Source: Sphingobium abikonense NBRC 16140 (GTDB taxonomy: Bacteria > Pseudomonadota > Alphaproteobacteria > Sphingomonadales > Sphingomonadaceae). From it: a stretch of 64,000 bases of DNA. The DNA lies in the NCBI RefSeq assembly GCF_001598335.1, contig NZ_BCYT01000006.1:224069-288068 (forward strand), written 5' to 3'. This document shows positions 34,840-44,303 of this stretch, one piece after another (position 1 is the first letter of the stretch; the number at the start of each line of letters is the position of its first letter). Under the pieces are notes generated by a model. The model was not told the DNA's origin. It was given only the letters and a program-made list of their open reading frames with translations, and did no database searches. A program made the position numbers and the translations under genes.

Positions 34840-36792
34840 ATGCGGAAGGCGCGGACGATATCAATTCTTTTGGCTGCGGCGATGCCATCGGTCGCCTTGG
34901 CGCAGGGCGACAATTTGCTCAGCATCGATCCCATGTTTAGGAGCAATGCGGTGATTCAACGGGACGAGCCCGTCACCATCACCGGTTCCGCGCCAGCCGG
35001 GAAGCTGGTAACGGTATCTGTGGGTGGCGCGGAGCGTTCGGTCAGAGCAGGGAGGGATGGTCGCTTTGCGGCGACCTTCCCTCCCGTCACCGCAGGGCAG
35101 CCGTTCGATATCGAGGCGCGCAGCCCGTCGGGTCGCGTGGTGTCGCATAATGTGTTGGCGGGCGACGTGTATCTCTGTTCCGGCCAATCCAACATGGAAC
35201 TGGAAGTGCGCCATGCGCAGGACGCGATGGGCCAGATAAGCAGCTCGGCCGATCCGGCGCTTCGGTTGATGACGATCCCTCGCGCCGTAGCAGACCAGCC
35301 CCTCGACACCTTCGCCCAAACGCCCCTGTGGAAAGCCGCCGGGCCGGACAGCGTCCCCGATTTTTCGGCCGCCTGCTATTATATGGCGCGCACCCTGCGC
35401 AAGAGTGCGGATGTCCCGATCGGCGCGATCGCGAGCAGCTGGGGCGGGTCGCAGATCAGCCCGTGGATGGGCGGACGCGCACAGGCGGCGGTCGGCAATA
35501 GTGCGCAATCCGCTTTGCTGGCGCTTCACGCCCGCAACGCCACAGAGGGCGAAAGGGCGGCCAGCGCGCAATGGGAAGGCTGGTGGCGGGCGGCGACCGG
35601 TGATCGCGCCGGCGCGGAGCCCTGGCAGGCGGATGCGAAGATGGATTGGACCGACGCGCCGGCGATCGGCGCGTGGGAGGATTGGAATGTCCCCCGCCTG
35701 GCGGACTATAATGGGATGGTCTGGTTTCGGCGTGACTTCACCCTGACAGCGGAGCAGGCGAGGGGCGAAGCGGCGCTGTCGCTCGGCACATTGGACGATG
35801 TGGGACGCGCCTGGATCAACGGGCAGCCGATCGGCATGGGTGCGCGCGCCTGGCAGCCCACGACGCTGAACGTGCCGGCGAGTATCCTCAAGGCCGGACG
35901 CAATGTGCTGATCGTCAATGTCGTCGACAATTATGCCAAGGGCGGCCTGCTGGGGCCGGCGGCGGACATGGCGCTGCGCCCGGCGCAGGGCGATGCGCTG
36001 TCGCTGGGCGACGGCTGGGCTTACGCGGTCGCGCGCATGTCTCCCCCCGGCGCGCCGCGCGTGCCGTGGAGCGATGTGACTGGCACCAGCACGCTGTACA
36101 ATGGGATGATCGCGCCGATCGGGGCGATCAAGCTGAAGGGCGTCGCCTGGTATCAGGGGGAATCCGACACCGACATTCCGGGCTACGCCGATCGACTGGC
36201 GGCGATGATGGCGGACTGGCGGCAGCAGTTCGGGCAACCGGACCTCAGCTTTGCGATCGTCCAGCTGGCCGGCTATGGCGAGCCGGCTACGAAGCCGGAG
36301 AATAGCGGCTGGGCACGGCTGCGGGAGGCGCAACGTCAGGCCGTCGTGGCAGATAAGCATGCGGGACTGGCGACGGCCATTGATCTGGGCGATCCCTTCG
36401 ATATTCATCCGGGCGAGAAGCAGGAACTGGGGCGGCGGCTGGCGCGGGTGATGCGCGCGTTGGCGTATGACGCGCCCATCGCGCGGGCGGGGCCGCAGGC
36501 GGCCAGTGCGGTCAAGGGCGGCGACGGAACCGTCATCCTTCGTTTCTCTGGTGTCGAAGGAGGGCTGCACCTGCGAAGCGGGGGGCAGGCGCTGGGGTTT
36601 GAACTTTGCGGGTCGGACGACCAATCCTGCCGCTATGTTCCCGCGACGGTGCAGGGGGATCAGGTCATCCTGACCGGAGACGGCAAGTCGGCGGAGCGCG
36701 TGCGCTATGCCTGGGCCGATTATCCTGTCATGAACCTGTACGACGGGACGCCGCTGCCGATCGGGCCATTCGAGATGCCGATCGCGCGGTGA
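34840..36792 (+). CDS. Exported sialate-O-acetylesterase-like acetylesterase (probably CE20)
   Basis: The 650-residue SGNH enzyme has a signal peptide (ending ALAQG). An N-terminal beta domain follows, then the nucleophile motif LCSGQSNM (Ser117), an inserted GH2-like sugar-binding domain (about 265-375, with WFRRDFTL and GRAWINGQPIG) and WYQGESD. The Asp-His pair is in DIHPGEKQ. This composite structure matches the family that removes acetyl groups from xyloglucan or xylan in plant-glycan loci of Xanthomonas, rather than true sialate esterases. GAGAAGG-type purines precede the ATG. The antiporter gene follows 27 nt downstream. Confidence 0.84.
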   Translation: MRKARTISILLAAAMPSVALAQGDNLLSIDPMFRSNAVIQRDEPVTITGSAPAGKLVTVSVGGAERSVRAGRDGRFAATFPPVTAGQPFDIEARSPSGRVVSHNVLAGDVYLCSGQSNMELEVRHAQDAMGQISSSADPALRLMTIPRAVADQPLDTFAQTPLWKAAGPDSVPDFSAACYYMARTLRKSADVPIGAIASSWGGSQISPWMGGRAQAAVGNSAQSALLALHARNATEGERAASAQWEGWWRAATGDRAGAEPWQADAKMDWTDAPAIGAWEDWNVPRLADYNGMVWFRRDFTLTAEQARGEAALSLGTLDDVGRAWINGQPIGMGARAWQPTTLNVPASILKAGRNVLIVNVVDNYAKGGLLGPAADMALRPAQGDALSLGDGWAYAVARMSPPGAPRVPWSDVTGTSTLYNGMIAPIGAIKLKGVAWYQGESDTDIPGYADRLAAMMADWRQQFGQPDLSFAIVQLAGYGEPATKPENSGWARLREAQRQAVVADKHAGLATAIDLGDPFDIHPGEKQELGRRLARVMRALAYDAPIARAGPQAASAVKGGDGTVILRFSGVEGGLHLRSGGQALGFELCGSDDQSCRYVPATVQGDQVILTGDGKSAERVRYAWADYPVMNLYDGTPLPIGPFEMPIAR

Positions 36793-36819
36793 TGGGTTAC
36801 GGGGCGGTTTGGGGCGGAC

Positions 36820-38055
36820 ATGACGGACAATGAGCTATTTCTGCTGATCCTCGTGCTCGTCATGGGGCTGCCATGGATTGCGTGGCGGCTGCTGGGCGAT
36901 GCCGATCATGCGCCATTGGTGGTGGTGCAGATTGTGGTCGGCGTGCTGCTGGGACCAGGTGTGCTGGGCGCCGCCGCGCCGGGGCTTCATGCACAGATAT
37001 TCACGCCGACCGCGATCACCATGCTGAATGGCATCGCTTTATGGGCGGTCATGCTATTCGTCTGGCTGGCAGGGATCGAGCTCGATCTTGGCGCGGCATG
37101 GGCCGCGCGGCGGGACAGTTGGGTGACGGCGGGGATGGCGCTACTGACCCCGCTCGCGCTTGGCAGCACGGCAGGCGCGCTGATCCTGATGCATCCGGGC
37201 TGGATCGGACCGAAGGGGGAGCCATGGCAGGCGATACTGGGCATCGGCATGGCTTGCGCGGTAACAGCGTTGCCGATCCTGATCCTGTTGATGGAACGGT
37301 TGGCGATCCTGCGCACGCCGCTGGGCCAGCGCGTGCTGCGCTATGCCAGCCTGGATGATATTGCCATCTGGGCCGTGCTGGCGGTGATTCTGCTCGACTG
37401 GCCGCGCATGGAACGCCAGCTTGCCTTCATCTGCGCTTTTCCCTTCGTTGCCTGGGGCATCCGCCTCCTGATGCGCCGACTTGCAGAAGCAGAGCGATTG
37501 CGCGCGTCGATGGTTTGGCTGGCGGTGGCAGGACTGGCGGCCGACTGGGCCGGGCTGCATTTCATGGTCGGCGCCTTTCTGGCCGGCGTGATCCTCGATC
37601 GATCCTGGTTCGATGCGCAGGCGCTCGACCGGCTGCGCGACATGCTGCTGCTGACCGTGATGCCCATCTTCTTCCTCAGCACCGGGTTGCGCACTGCCTG
37701 GTCCATGGGGGGCGTGGACCTGATCGCGGTGGCGGCGCTGCTGCTGGCGGCAGCGGTCGGCGGCAAGCTGATCGGTCTGCGCGTCGCCGGGCATTGGCTG
37801 CAATGGCGGCGCGGGGAAGCTGGCGTCATTGGCTGGTTGTTGCAGACCAAGGCATTGATCATGATCATCTTCGTCAACATCCTGCTCGACCGGCAAGTCA
37901 TCAGCGGCGGCACCTTCACCGCCCTGTTGCTGATGGCGCTGGCGAGCACCATGCTGACCACCCCGATGGCGCGGCGCGGCTTGCGCGCTCTAGCCGCGCT
38001 TGAGAGGCAGGACGATCCGCCTGTCAGCGCCTTAGGGCAGCGTCGCCCCAACTGA
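36820..38055 (+). CDS. CPA2-family monovalent cation/proton antiporter
   Basis: This is an integral membrane protein of 411 residues with about 12 predicted helices and CPA2 signatures (VVGVLLGPGVLG, FVWLAGIELDL, YASLDDIAIWAV, HFMVGAFLAGVILDR, IFFLSTGLRT). There is no cytoplasmic nucleotide-binding domain, so it is a minimal Na+/H+ or K+/H+ exchanger. It starts 27 nt after the acetylesterase gene and probably shares its transcript. The role in a glycan locus is unclear; balancing ion gradients used for uptake, or pH during acetate release, are guesses. Its 3' end overlaps the convergent GH27 gene by 32 nt. Confidence 0.87.
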   Translation: MTDNELFLLILVLVMGLPWIAWRLLGDADHAPLVVVQIVVGVLLGPGVLGAAAPGLHAQIFTPTAITMLNGIALWAVMLFVWLAGIELDLGAAWAARRDSWVTAGMALLTPLALGSTAGALILMHPGWIGPKGEPWQAILGIGMACAVTALPILILLMERLAILRTPLGQRVLRYASLDDIAIWAVLAVILLDWPRMERQLAFICAFPFVAWGIRLLMRRLAEAERLRASMVWLAVAGLAADWAGLHFMVGAFLAGVILDRSWFDAQALDRLRDMLLLTVMPIFFLSTGLRTAWSMGGVDLIAVAALLLAAAVGGKLIGLRVAGHWLQWRRGEAGVIGWLLQTKALIMIIFVNILLDRQVISGGTFTALLLMALASTMLTTPMARRGLRALAALERQDDPPVSALGQRRPN

Positions 38056-39919
38056 CCGGCAGCATTTCGCCAGGGGCGTCCGGCGCCTGTGCGACCAGTT
38101 CGACGATCGCGACGCCGCGCACGTCGACGTCGATCGGCTTTGCAGCCTCGCCCCGGCGCGCGCTTGCGCTCGCCAGCCTGCGACCATCGCCATAGACGGT
38201 AATGCGCACGGGATGGGCGGCATCGCGCGCGCTATCATCAACGCCGACCTGTGCGGTGAAGCGGCTGAAGCCCTCATTGCGAATTTCAAGCCGGGAATTT
38301 GCGAGCACACCGACGCCCGATCCGAAAGCCTTCCCGGCAATGGCGAGCGGCTGATTATAGGGCGTGGCGTCCGGCATGGCGCCGCCCCAGCCGGCATAGA
38401 GGGGGCGTTCGCCCACGCCGCGCGTGCCGCGCCAGCCGGGGATCGATCGATGAATGGTCGGATCGGGTTCGGGATGGCTGACGCCATCGACCGCAGGGTT
38501 CACGCTACCAGGTTGTTCGGACAAATATAGCCCGTCCTGAAGCTGGCGCTCGCCGGTGGCCCTGAACACAAGCGTCTGGTGCGGCTCAAGGTCGAAGGCC
38601 TGTTCGCCGGAGAACTGGTTGGCGGCGCCGGTCCACATATCCTTGAGCGCGATAGGCCTGTTCGCGCTGAATTTCAGATGTTCGGCCGTCAACACGGTCT
38701 GCATCGGTGTCGCAGTGCGGTTGAAGAGCGCCACGGCCCTGTCACCATTGGCAAGAGACTTGACCAAAATCTGCACATCGTCGCTGTCGAAGGCGATCGT
38801 CGCCTGATTGCCGGCTGCGTCCTGATTGATGGCGATAAGGTCGCCATTGCCGAAAATGTCGAGCAACGATTGCGGCACGGTGCGCAGGTCCGCACCGATC
38901 AGCAGGGGCGCGTTCATCATCGCCCAGAGCGCGAAATGCGACCGTGCTTCGGTAAGATGCGCGGCATCGAAATCGCCCTTGCCGATGAACAGCATATCGG
39001 GATCGTTCCAGCTGCCCGGATGCGCGTAGAATGCCCGACGCACGGCGCTGTCATAATTGGTCAACATCCGGCTCCAGTCGGGCGTAATATCGTCGCTGGT
39101 CCGGGAGATATTGCCGACATCCTTGCCCCAGGCGCGGACATTGGCGCTGCCCCAGATACAGAGGGAGAGCATATAGTCGCCGTCCGGATTGTAACGCGCG
39201 AGCGACTGGTTGATGTCGGCGAACAGCGCCTTGACAGCCGGGATGTTCGACCGGGCGACGCTGTGCTGGTCGATGAGCGGCGGCAGGGCGCGATATTGAC
39301 CGCTGCGTACACGGGGGGCGTCGGCGGCGAAGGCGCGGATGCCGCATCCGTCGACCTTGATCGCATCGAAACCCCATTCCGCGAAGAACAGGCGCAAATC
39401 CTGGTCGCTATGGCCATAGAGCCCGACCTCTCGTTCGACCACGCTGCCTTCGGGCAGCTGCGCTGGCCCTTCCGAATAGGCTTGGGAGCAGCTGTTGCGG
39501 CCAAGATCGGAATAGATGCCGGCCTTGAAGCCCATGCCGTGCAACCGGTCGGTCAGCGGGCGGAAGGTCGGATCGCCCTGGCCCGTCTGCGCGGACGGGA
39601 ATTTGTCGGCGCGGATGATGAGGCGCCCATCGCTGGTGCGGCGCTTCAGCCACCAGCCGTCATCGATATTGATGTAGCGATAGCCCTTTTTCGCCAGGCC
39701 CGTGTCAACGATGCGCTGCGCCGACCCCATCAGCTTTTCTTCGTCGATTTCGGTGAAGAAGGCGTTCCAGCTGTTCCATCCCATCGGCGGCAATTGCGCG
39801 TTGCCTCCCTGGTACGCGGTCCAACGCGCGGTGGGCGCGAGCGGGTCCGGGCTTTGCGCGGAGAGCGTCGTGCCAGCGACCAGCAGGGTGAGCGGCAGAA
39901 CAGAGCGGAACAACGTCAT
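38024..39919 (-). CDS. GH27 alpha-galactosidase/beta-L-arabinopyranosidase with C-terminal NPCBM-like domain
   Basis: The start at 39919 has AAGGA six nt upstream and gives a signal peptide (ending TTLSAQ). The 631-residue enzyme has GH27 landmarks: PPMGWNSWN near residue 45, INIDDGWW, the nucleophile in IKVDGCG (Asp190), the acid/base in SRTSDDI (Asp277) and SWNDPDML. A beta-sandwich follows, then a C-terminal NPCBM-like carbohydrate-binding domain (about 475-631) with GVLANSRLEIRNEG. It would remove terminal alpha-galactose or beta-L-arabinopyranose from hemicellulose side chains. It is last in an operon with two GH43 genes (35-nt gap). Confidence 0.9.
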   Translation of the reverse strand: MTLFRSVLPLTLLVAGTTLSAQSPDPLAPTARWTAYQGGNAQLPPMGWNSWNAFFTEIDEEKLMGSAQRIVDTGLAKKGYRYINIDDGWWLKRRTSDGRLIIRADKFPSAQTGQGDPTFRPLTDRLHGMGFKAGIYSDLGRNSCSQAYSEGPAQLPEGSVVEREVGLYGHSDQDLRLFFAEWGFDAIKVDGCGIRAFAADAPRVRSGQYRALPPLIDQHSVARSNIPAVKALFADINQSLARYNPDGDYMLSLCIWGSANVRAWGKDVGNISRTSDDITPDWSRMLTNYDSAVRRAFYAHPGSWNDPDMLFIGKGDFDAAHLTEARSHFALWAMMNAPLLIGADLRTVPQSLLDIFGNGDLIAINQDAAGNQATIAFDSDDVQILVKSLANGDRAVALFNRTATPMQTVLTAEHLKFSANRPIALKDMWTGAANQFSGEQAFDLEPHQTLVFRATGERQLQDGLYLSEQPGSVNPAVDGVSHPEPDPTIHRSIPGWRGTRGVGERPLYAGWGGAMPDATPYNQPLAIAGKAFGSGVGVLANSRLEIRNEGFSRFTAQVGVDDSARDAAHPVRITVYGDGRRLASASARRGEAAKPIDVDVRGVAIVELVAQAPDAPGEMLPVSWGDAALRR

Positions 39920-39954
39920 ACAAGGTCCTTGCAATGTGGCGGGGCGACCGGTGC

Positions 39955-41529
39955 CTATGGCTGGATAGCGTCAGCGAGCGGCATGAGCGTGACGCTGTCG
40001 ACGTCCATATAGCCTCCGGAAGAACCCGGATTATAGCAGGACAGGGCAATCTGCTGGCCCTGAAAGGTACCCGTTCGCCAATCGAAAGCGAGCGGAAAGG
40101 GGCTGCCCACATCGCGCCATTGCCGATTGTCGCTGCTATAGGCGAACCGGCCGAAATTGGACTGAAAATCCAGGTCGACGCGTAGCCAGACCCTCGCCGC
40201 ATCCAGGGAAAGCGCGGGCACGCGGACGTCGGTTTGCGGACCGTCCTGCGTGCTTTCCGTGATCTGCATCCGCACACTGCGCTGGCCGTCGGTAGCTCCG
40301 ACCACGGAGAGTTGCGCGCTATATTTGCCAAAGCTGCCGAAACCGCAGAGATCGCCCGGCTGGAGGCCCTGCACATCGACCTTTGCAATCGCACGCATGC
40401 GCGGTCCCTGCGCCTTTTGCGTCAGCGTATTGCGTGCCGTCCAGATGCCGTCGGACCGTGTGGCGTGGAGCCGCAGAAAGCCGGGCCGCTGGGTCAACGA
40501 CCATTTGCTGTCATCCGGATTATGGTTCCACTGCCATTGCAATCCTAGTCTTTTGGCCGAAAAATCATCGGACGACGGCGGTTCGGAAAAGCCATGCCCT
40601 GCAATCGGTTTGGGCGATCGTTCGGGGACGACATCGGGTCGATCGGGCGTTCCCCACCAGGGCCAGCCATCCTTCCAGAAAATCGGGCTGATATTGGTCA
40701 TGCGGCCGATCGCGCCCGCGTCGACCATGACGAAACCATACCAGCTGCCATCGGGCATATCGACGATCGCGCCCTGATGGCCCCCGGTCCTGTCGTCGAT
40801 GGACGGCTTCGTTTCCCAAGGACCCCACAGGCTGCGCGCGCGCGATACGGTCATCGCCAGCTTGCCGGGTATGGCGTTGAAGAGATAATAATAGCCATTG
40901 TGGCGGATGATCTTCGATCCTTCCGCGCCCTTGTTGTAATAGGCTTTGCGCGCGGCGGTGACCGCGGTCAGGTCCTTGGTCAACGTCAACAGCGTGACAG
41001 TGCCGTCGCTGCCGATGGAGGTGCCAAGATAGGCGGTCCCATCATCGTCGATGAACAGAGCGGGATCGAAGGCCTCGCGGTCCAGTTCGCTGTAGGTCCA
41101 GGGACCGGCGATCGTCTTTGCGCGATAGATGCGGGTCTTGTGCCCGACGGGCGTCACCGCGACGTAGAAGTGGCCATCATGATAGCGCAGGCTGGCGGCG
41201 TAGAAGCCCCGGCGATAGGCATTGCCTTGGGTCAGATCATAGCGCGGATCGCCATCCAGCCGATCGACAACATGGCTTGCGATCCGCCAATTCACCAGAT
41301 CCTTCGAATGAAGGATGGTGACGCCCGGCGCATTGGCGAAGGTGGTCGATACGAAATAGAAATCTTCCCCAACCCGGATGATGTCGGGATCAGGATAGTC
41401 GGCGTAGAGCACGGGATTGCGATAGGTGCCATCGCCCTGATCCGAGCGCCAGACCTGCGCGGGCAACGGGGCAGCAAGGCCGGCGGCCAGCAACAGCGCG
41501 CAGAGGTGGGCCCATGTCCGTCCGCTCAT
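39955..41529 (-). CDS. GH43 arabinofuranosidase/xylosidase with C-terminal beta-sandwich
   Basis: The 524-residue exported enzyme has a signal peptide (ending APLPAQ) and a five-bladed GH43 propeller. The general base is in ADYPDPDI (Asp47), the second acid in AFDPALFIDD, and the catalytic glutamate in GAEGSKII. The C-terminal third (about 330-524) is a concanavalin-like beta-sandwich, common in GH43 subfamilies that release arabinose. Its start overlaps the stop of the preceding GH43 gene by 4 nt (ATGA). The pairing with a second GH43 suggests removal of arabinose and xylose decorations in sequence. Confidence 0.88.
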   Translation of the reverse strand: MSGRTWAHLCALLLAAGLAAPLPAQVWRSDQGDGTYRNPVLYADYPDPDIIRVGEDFYFVSTTFANAPGVTILHSKDLVNWRIASHVVDRLDGDPRYDLTQGNAYRRGFYAASLRYHDGHFYVAVTPVGHKTRIYRAKTIAGPWTYSELDREAFDPALFIDDDGTAYLGTSIGSDGTVTLLTLTKDLTAVTAARKAYYNKGAEGSKIIRHNGYYYLFNAIPGKLAMTVSRARSLWGPWETKPSIDDRTGGHQGAIVDMPDGSWYGFVMVDAGAIGRMTNISPIFWKDGWPWWGTPDRPDVVPERSPKPIAGHGFSEPPSSDDFSAKRLGLQWQWNHNPDDSKWSLTQRPGFLRLHATRSDGIWTARNTLTQKAQGPRMRAIAKVDVQGLQPGDLCGFGSFGKYSAQLSVVGATDGQRSVRMQITESTQDGPQTDVRVPALSLDAARVWLRVDLDFQSNFGRFAYSSDNRQWRDVGSPFPLAFDWRTGTFQGQQIALSCYNPGSSGGYMDVDSVTLMPLADAIQP

Positions 41530-43187
41530 GACGCGGGCGTATAATGATAAGGCCCGACCACCGTGCCGACGAAGCCGCCAGCCTTTTTGGTGCTGAGCAA
41601 GGTGGCATCGATATCGTCCGCCAGCGTTTGAGCGCGGCCGCCGACACTATAATCAAATCCCATCGTTCCACCGGTCATGCGAATGGTCAGGGTGATGGGG
41701 CGGTCTGTCGTGAGAGGGGCCGATTGCACCAGCCTATCGGCATCCGCCGCATCACGGGTATAGAGCGCGAGCATAGGTCGACCCGCAATCTGGGTCACGC
41801 CGAAGAAGAGGTTGCTGCGATCGCTTTGCACCGCCGCCAGGCCCGCGCGGTCGCCATCCTTTTCCGGAACATAGCGCAGCGTCGTTGAGAAAGTGGCGTT
41901 TATATGTTGCTGCCGCCGTCCGATGAACGCCGGCACGCCATCGAGGTCGCCGAGCGGCGCCCCGCTGTCCAGTTCCAGCATGCCGTTGCTCAGGCGATAG
42001 AAAGGCTGTTTGGGTGTGCGAATGCCGATCCACTGCATCGGCAGCTTGGGGCCATCGAATGTTTCGGTATAGGCGATGTCCCCGCTGGTGGGGAGCGCCG
42101 GGGCGGATTGCGGGGGAAGGTCGGGGGCTTTGAGCGTATGGGGAATGGCCTCGCCTTTCGGCAAGATGATCGGCCAGCCGTCCTTCCATGTCACGGGCAG
42201 CAGGAATGTTTCGCGGCCGATATTATAATAATCATCGGCATAGGGCCGGACCGCCAGAAATGTCGCCCACCAGTCGCCCTTTTGCGTCTGCACCAGCTTC
42301 GCATGACCGGCGGACCCGATGGCGTCGGGGCGCGCGGGATCAAGGTCGCGCTGCGTCAATATGGGGTTTTGGTCGAACGGCACATAGGGGCCGCGCAGGG
42401 ATTTGGCGCGCAACACGACCTGCGAGTGATTGACGCTGGTGCCGCCCTCTGCTGCGGTCAGATAATAATAGCCGTCCTTGCGGAAAATATGCGGACCTTC
42501 GATCCACACGGGCTTTTTGCTGATGTCGACACCGCCGGTGATCAGTTGCGTACTGTCGCCCACCATTTTGCCGGCGCGCCAGTCATATTCCTGGATCCAG
42601 ATGGCGCGATGGCCGTCATAGCGGGGCGGCTCGTCGGGCGCGCGGTTATTGACGATATAGGCCTTGTCCCCCTCCCAATAGAGGGACGGGTCGATGCCTT
42701 CGAAGGGGAGCCAGACGGGGTCCGACCAGGGACCGGCCGGATCGTCTGCTGTGATGACGAAGTTACCGCCGCATTCAACGCAGGTGTTGACGATGTAGAA
42801 GCGGCCGTCGTGCCAGCTGATGTCAGGCGCGAAGACGGCCTGCGAGATGCGCCGGCCGGAAAAGTCGAGCTGGCTGGGGCGGTCGATTGCGTTGGCGATC
42901 TGGGTCCAGTGCACAAGGTCTTTCGACGTGAAAATCGGCAGACCCGGAAAATGCGCAAAGGAACTGTTGACGAGATAATAGTCGTCGCCGACCCGCGTCA
43001 CCGAAGGGTCGGGATAGTAGCCGGCCAATATGGGATTGCGAAATTCGCCCTCTTGCGGCGCGACGCCTTTATCCGCCTCGCCACTGTAGCGAAACTGGTC
43101 AAACCGCGCTGGGGCGGCAGGAAGGGCGCTCGATATACTCAGCAAGAGCGCTGCACATAAGGCTTTCCTGCGATGGCGCATCGGCAT
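41526..43187 (-). CDS. GH43 beta-xylosidase/arabinofuranosidase with C-terminal beta-sandwich
   Basis: This 553-residue protein is a second, divergent GH43 enzyme with a signal peptide (about 1-25). The catalytic triad is visible as GYYPDPSVTR (Asp60), GIDPSLYWEGD and the acid in WIEGPHIF. A beta-sandwich domain closes the protein (about 355-553, from IAYTETFDGPKL). The ATG follows AAGGGGAGAAC. It is the first gene of the GH43-GH43-GH27 operon, and a perfect 14-bp palindromic operator-like site lies 54 nt before its start. Specificity between xylose and arabinose cannot be set by eye. Confidence 0.88.
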   Translation of the reverse strand: MPMRHRRKALCAALLLSISSALPAAPARFDQFRYSGEADKGVAPQEGEFRNPILAGYYPDPSVTRVGDDYYLVNSSFAHFPGLPIFTSKDLVHWTQIANAIDRPSQLDFSGRRISQAVFAPDISWHDGRFYIVNTCVECGGNFVITADDPAGPWSDPVWLPFEGIDPSLYWEGDKAYIVNNRAPDEPPRYDGHRAIWIQEYDWRAGKMVGDSTQLITGGVDISKKPVWIEGPHIFRKDGYYYLTAAEGGTSVNHSQVVLRAKSLRGPYVPFDQNPILTQRDLDPARPDAIGSAGHAKLVQTQKGDWWATFLAVRPYADDYYNIGRETFLLPVTWKDGWPIILPKGEAIPHTLKAPDLPPQSAPALPTSGDIAYTETFDGPKLPMQWIGIRTPKQPFYRLSNGMLELDSGAPLGDLDGVPAFIGRRQQHINATFSTTLRYVPEKDGDRAGLAAVQSDRSNLFFGVTQIAGRPMLALYTRDAADADRLVQSAPLTTDRPITLTIRMTGGTMGFDYSVGGRAQTLADDIDATLLSTKKAGGFVGTVVGPYHYTPAS

Positions 43188-43240
43188 GTTCTCCCCTTCG
43201 GACGGCGCGGCGGTTCCCGTTTAACTGCGTCCGCTAAGAC

Positions 43241-43254
43241 TGATAGCGCTATCA
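43241..43254. promoter_or_regulatory. Perfect LacI-type operator-like palindrome TGATAGCGCTATCA
   Basis: A fully symmetrical 14-bp palindrome lies 54 nt upstream of the first GH43 gene. It is the best copy of a motif seen four times in this hemicellulose locus (25658, 32963, 34796, 43241) and has the CG-centred symmetry typical of LacI/GalR sites. Confidence 0.7.
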
Positions 43255-43295
43255 CTTTCGCTTGTCGAGCGGAACGGGCCAGTGCGATCCGTCAA

Positions 43296-44303
43296 TCAGG
43301 ATAGACGCAAAGGAACGACGGCCAGCATATCGCTGGACGTCAGGAACAGACTTTTGCCCGTGTTTCCGATGCAGCAATTAGCGATCGCCTTGCCCGTACG
43401 TATGACACCCAGACGTCGGCCATCGGGCGCACAGACATGGACGCCACCCGGCCCGGTCGCAAAGACATGACCATCCGGCGCCACATCCATGCCATCTGGC
43501 AATCCCGGCTCGCCGGCGGCAAGTTGGGCATGCATGTCGAGAAACAGATGGGGGCTGCCCACCTGGCCTTTTGCATCGAGCGGATAGGCCAGCACTTGCG
43601 GACGTTTCTCGTCGGACAGCGCCAGATAAAGCGTGGCGCCGTCGGGCGAAAGGCCAACGCCATTAGGGCGGCGATGGCTGCGATCGAGCAATGTGACGGC
43701 GTCGTCGGGATCAAGCCGGAACAGCCCGCAGAAATCCAGCTCGCGCAGCGGCGATTCGTCCGCCTGCGCCAAGCCATAGGGCGGATCGGTGAAATAGATG
43801 GCCCCTGACGGCGCTACGCACAGATCGTTGGGACTGTTGAAACGCTTGCCTTCATAACGATCCGCCAGGATCGTGCGCTGCTTAGTGCGCAAGTCGATCT
43901 GGACGATGGCGCGCGTACCGCTGTCCGCGCCTACCAACATGCCGCCAGGCGTGATCGCAATGCCGTTGAGGCCCGGCTCCCTTATTCCCTCTGGCACAAT
44001 TGTCTGCAAACCAGACGGGGACAGGAAGGGCGTGACGCCCTGCGCCTTTGTCCAGCGATACAGGATGTTGGACGGTGGATCGTTGAACAGCAGATAATCG
44101 CCCTGAGGCACCCAGGCCGGCCCTTCGGCCCAGCGATAGCCACGCCCGATGACCTTTACCTGCGCGTCCGGCGCAAGGATGCGATCGAGCGCCGGATCGA
44201 GCCGGTCAATGCGGGGCGCGGCCATGCCGCCCGCCGCTTGTGCCAGCATGGGCGTGAGCGGACTCGTGGCCAAGCCGGCGAGGATGGTCCGGCGGCCGAT
44301 CAT
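43296..44303 (-). CDS. Exported SMP-30/gluconolactonase-family lactonase
   Basis: The start at 44303, in an ATGA overlap with the oxidoreductase gene, gives a 335-residue protein with a twin-arginine-like signal (MIGRRTILAGLATSPL). The six-bladed propeller carries the usual metal-site motifs: AEGPAWVPQGDYLLFND, RFNSPNDLCV, RRPNGVGLSPDG and LPDGMDVAPDG. Members hydrolyse aldonolactones such as gluconolactone to aldonate. Overlap with a glucose-fructose-oxidoreductase-like gene gives the lactone supplier, and a gluconate permease lies upstream, so a periplasmic sugar-to-aldonate route is likely. Confidence 0.86.
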   Translation of the reverse strand: MIGRRTILAGLATSPLTPMLAQAAGGMAAPRIDRLDPALDRILAPDAQVKVIGRGYRWAEGPAWVPQGDYLLFNDPPSNILYRWTKAQGVTPFLSPSGLQTIVPEGIREPGLNGIAITPGGMLVGADSGTRAIVQIDLRTKQRTILADRYEGKRFNSPNDLCVAPSGAIYFTDPPYGLAQADESPLRELDFCGLFRLDPDDAVTLLDRSHRRPNGVGLSPDGATLYLALSDEKRPQVLAYPLDAKGQVGSPHLFLDMHAQLAAGEPGLPDGMDVAPDGHVFATGPGGVHVCAPDGRRLGVIRTGKAIANCCIGNTGKSLFLTSSDMLAVVPLRLS

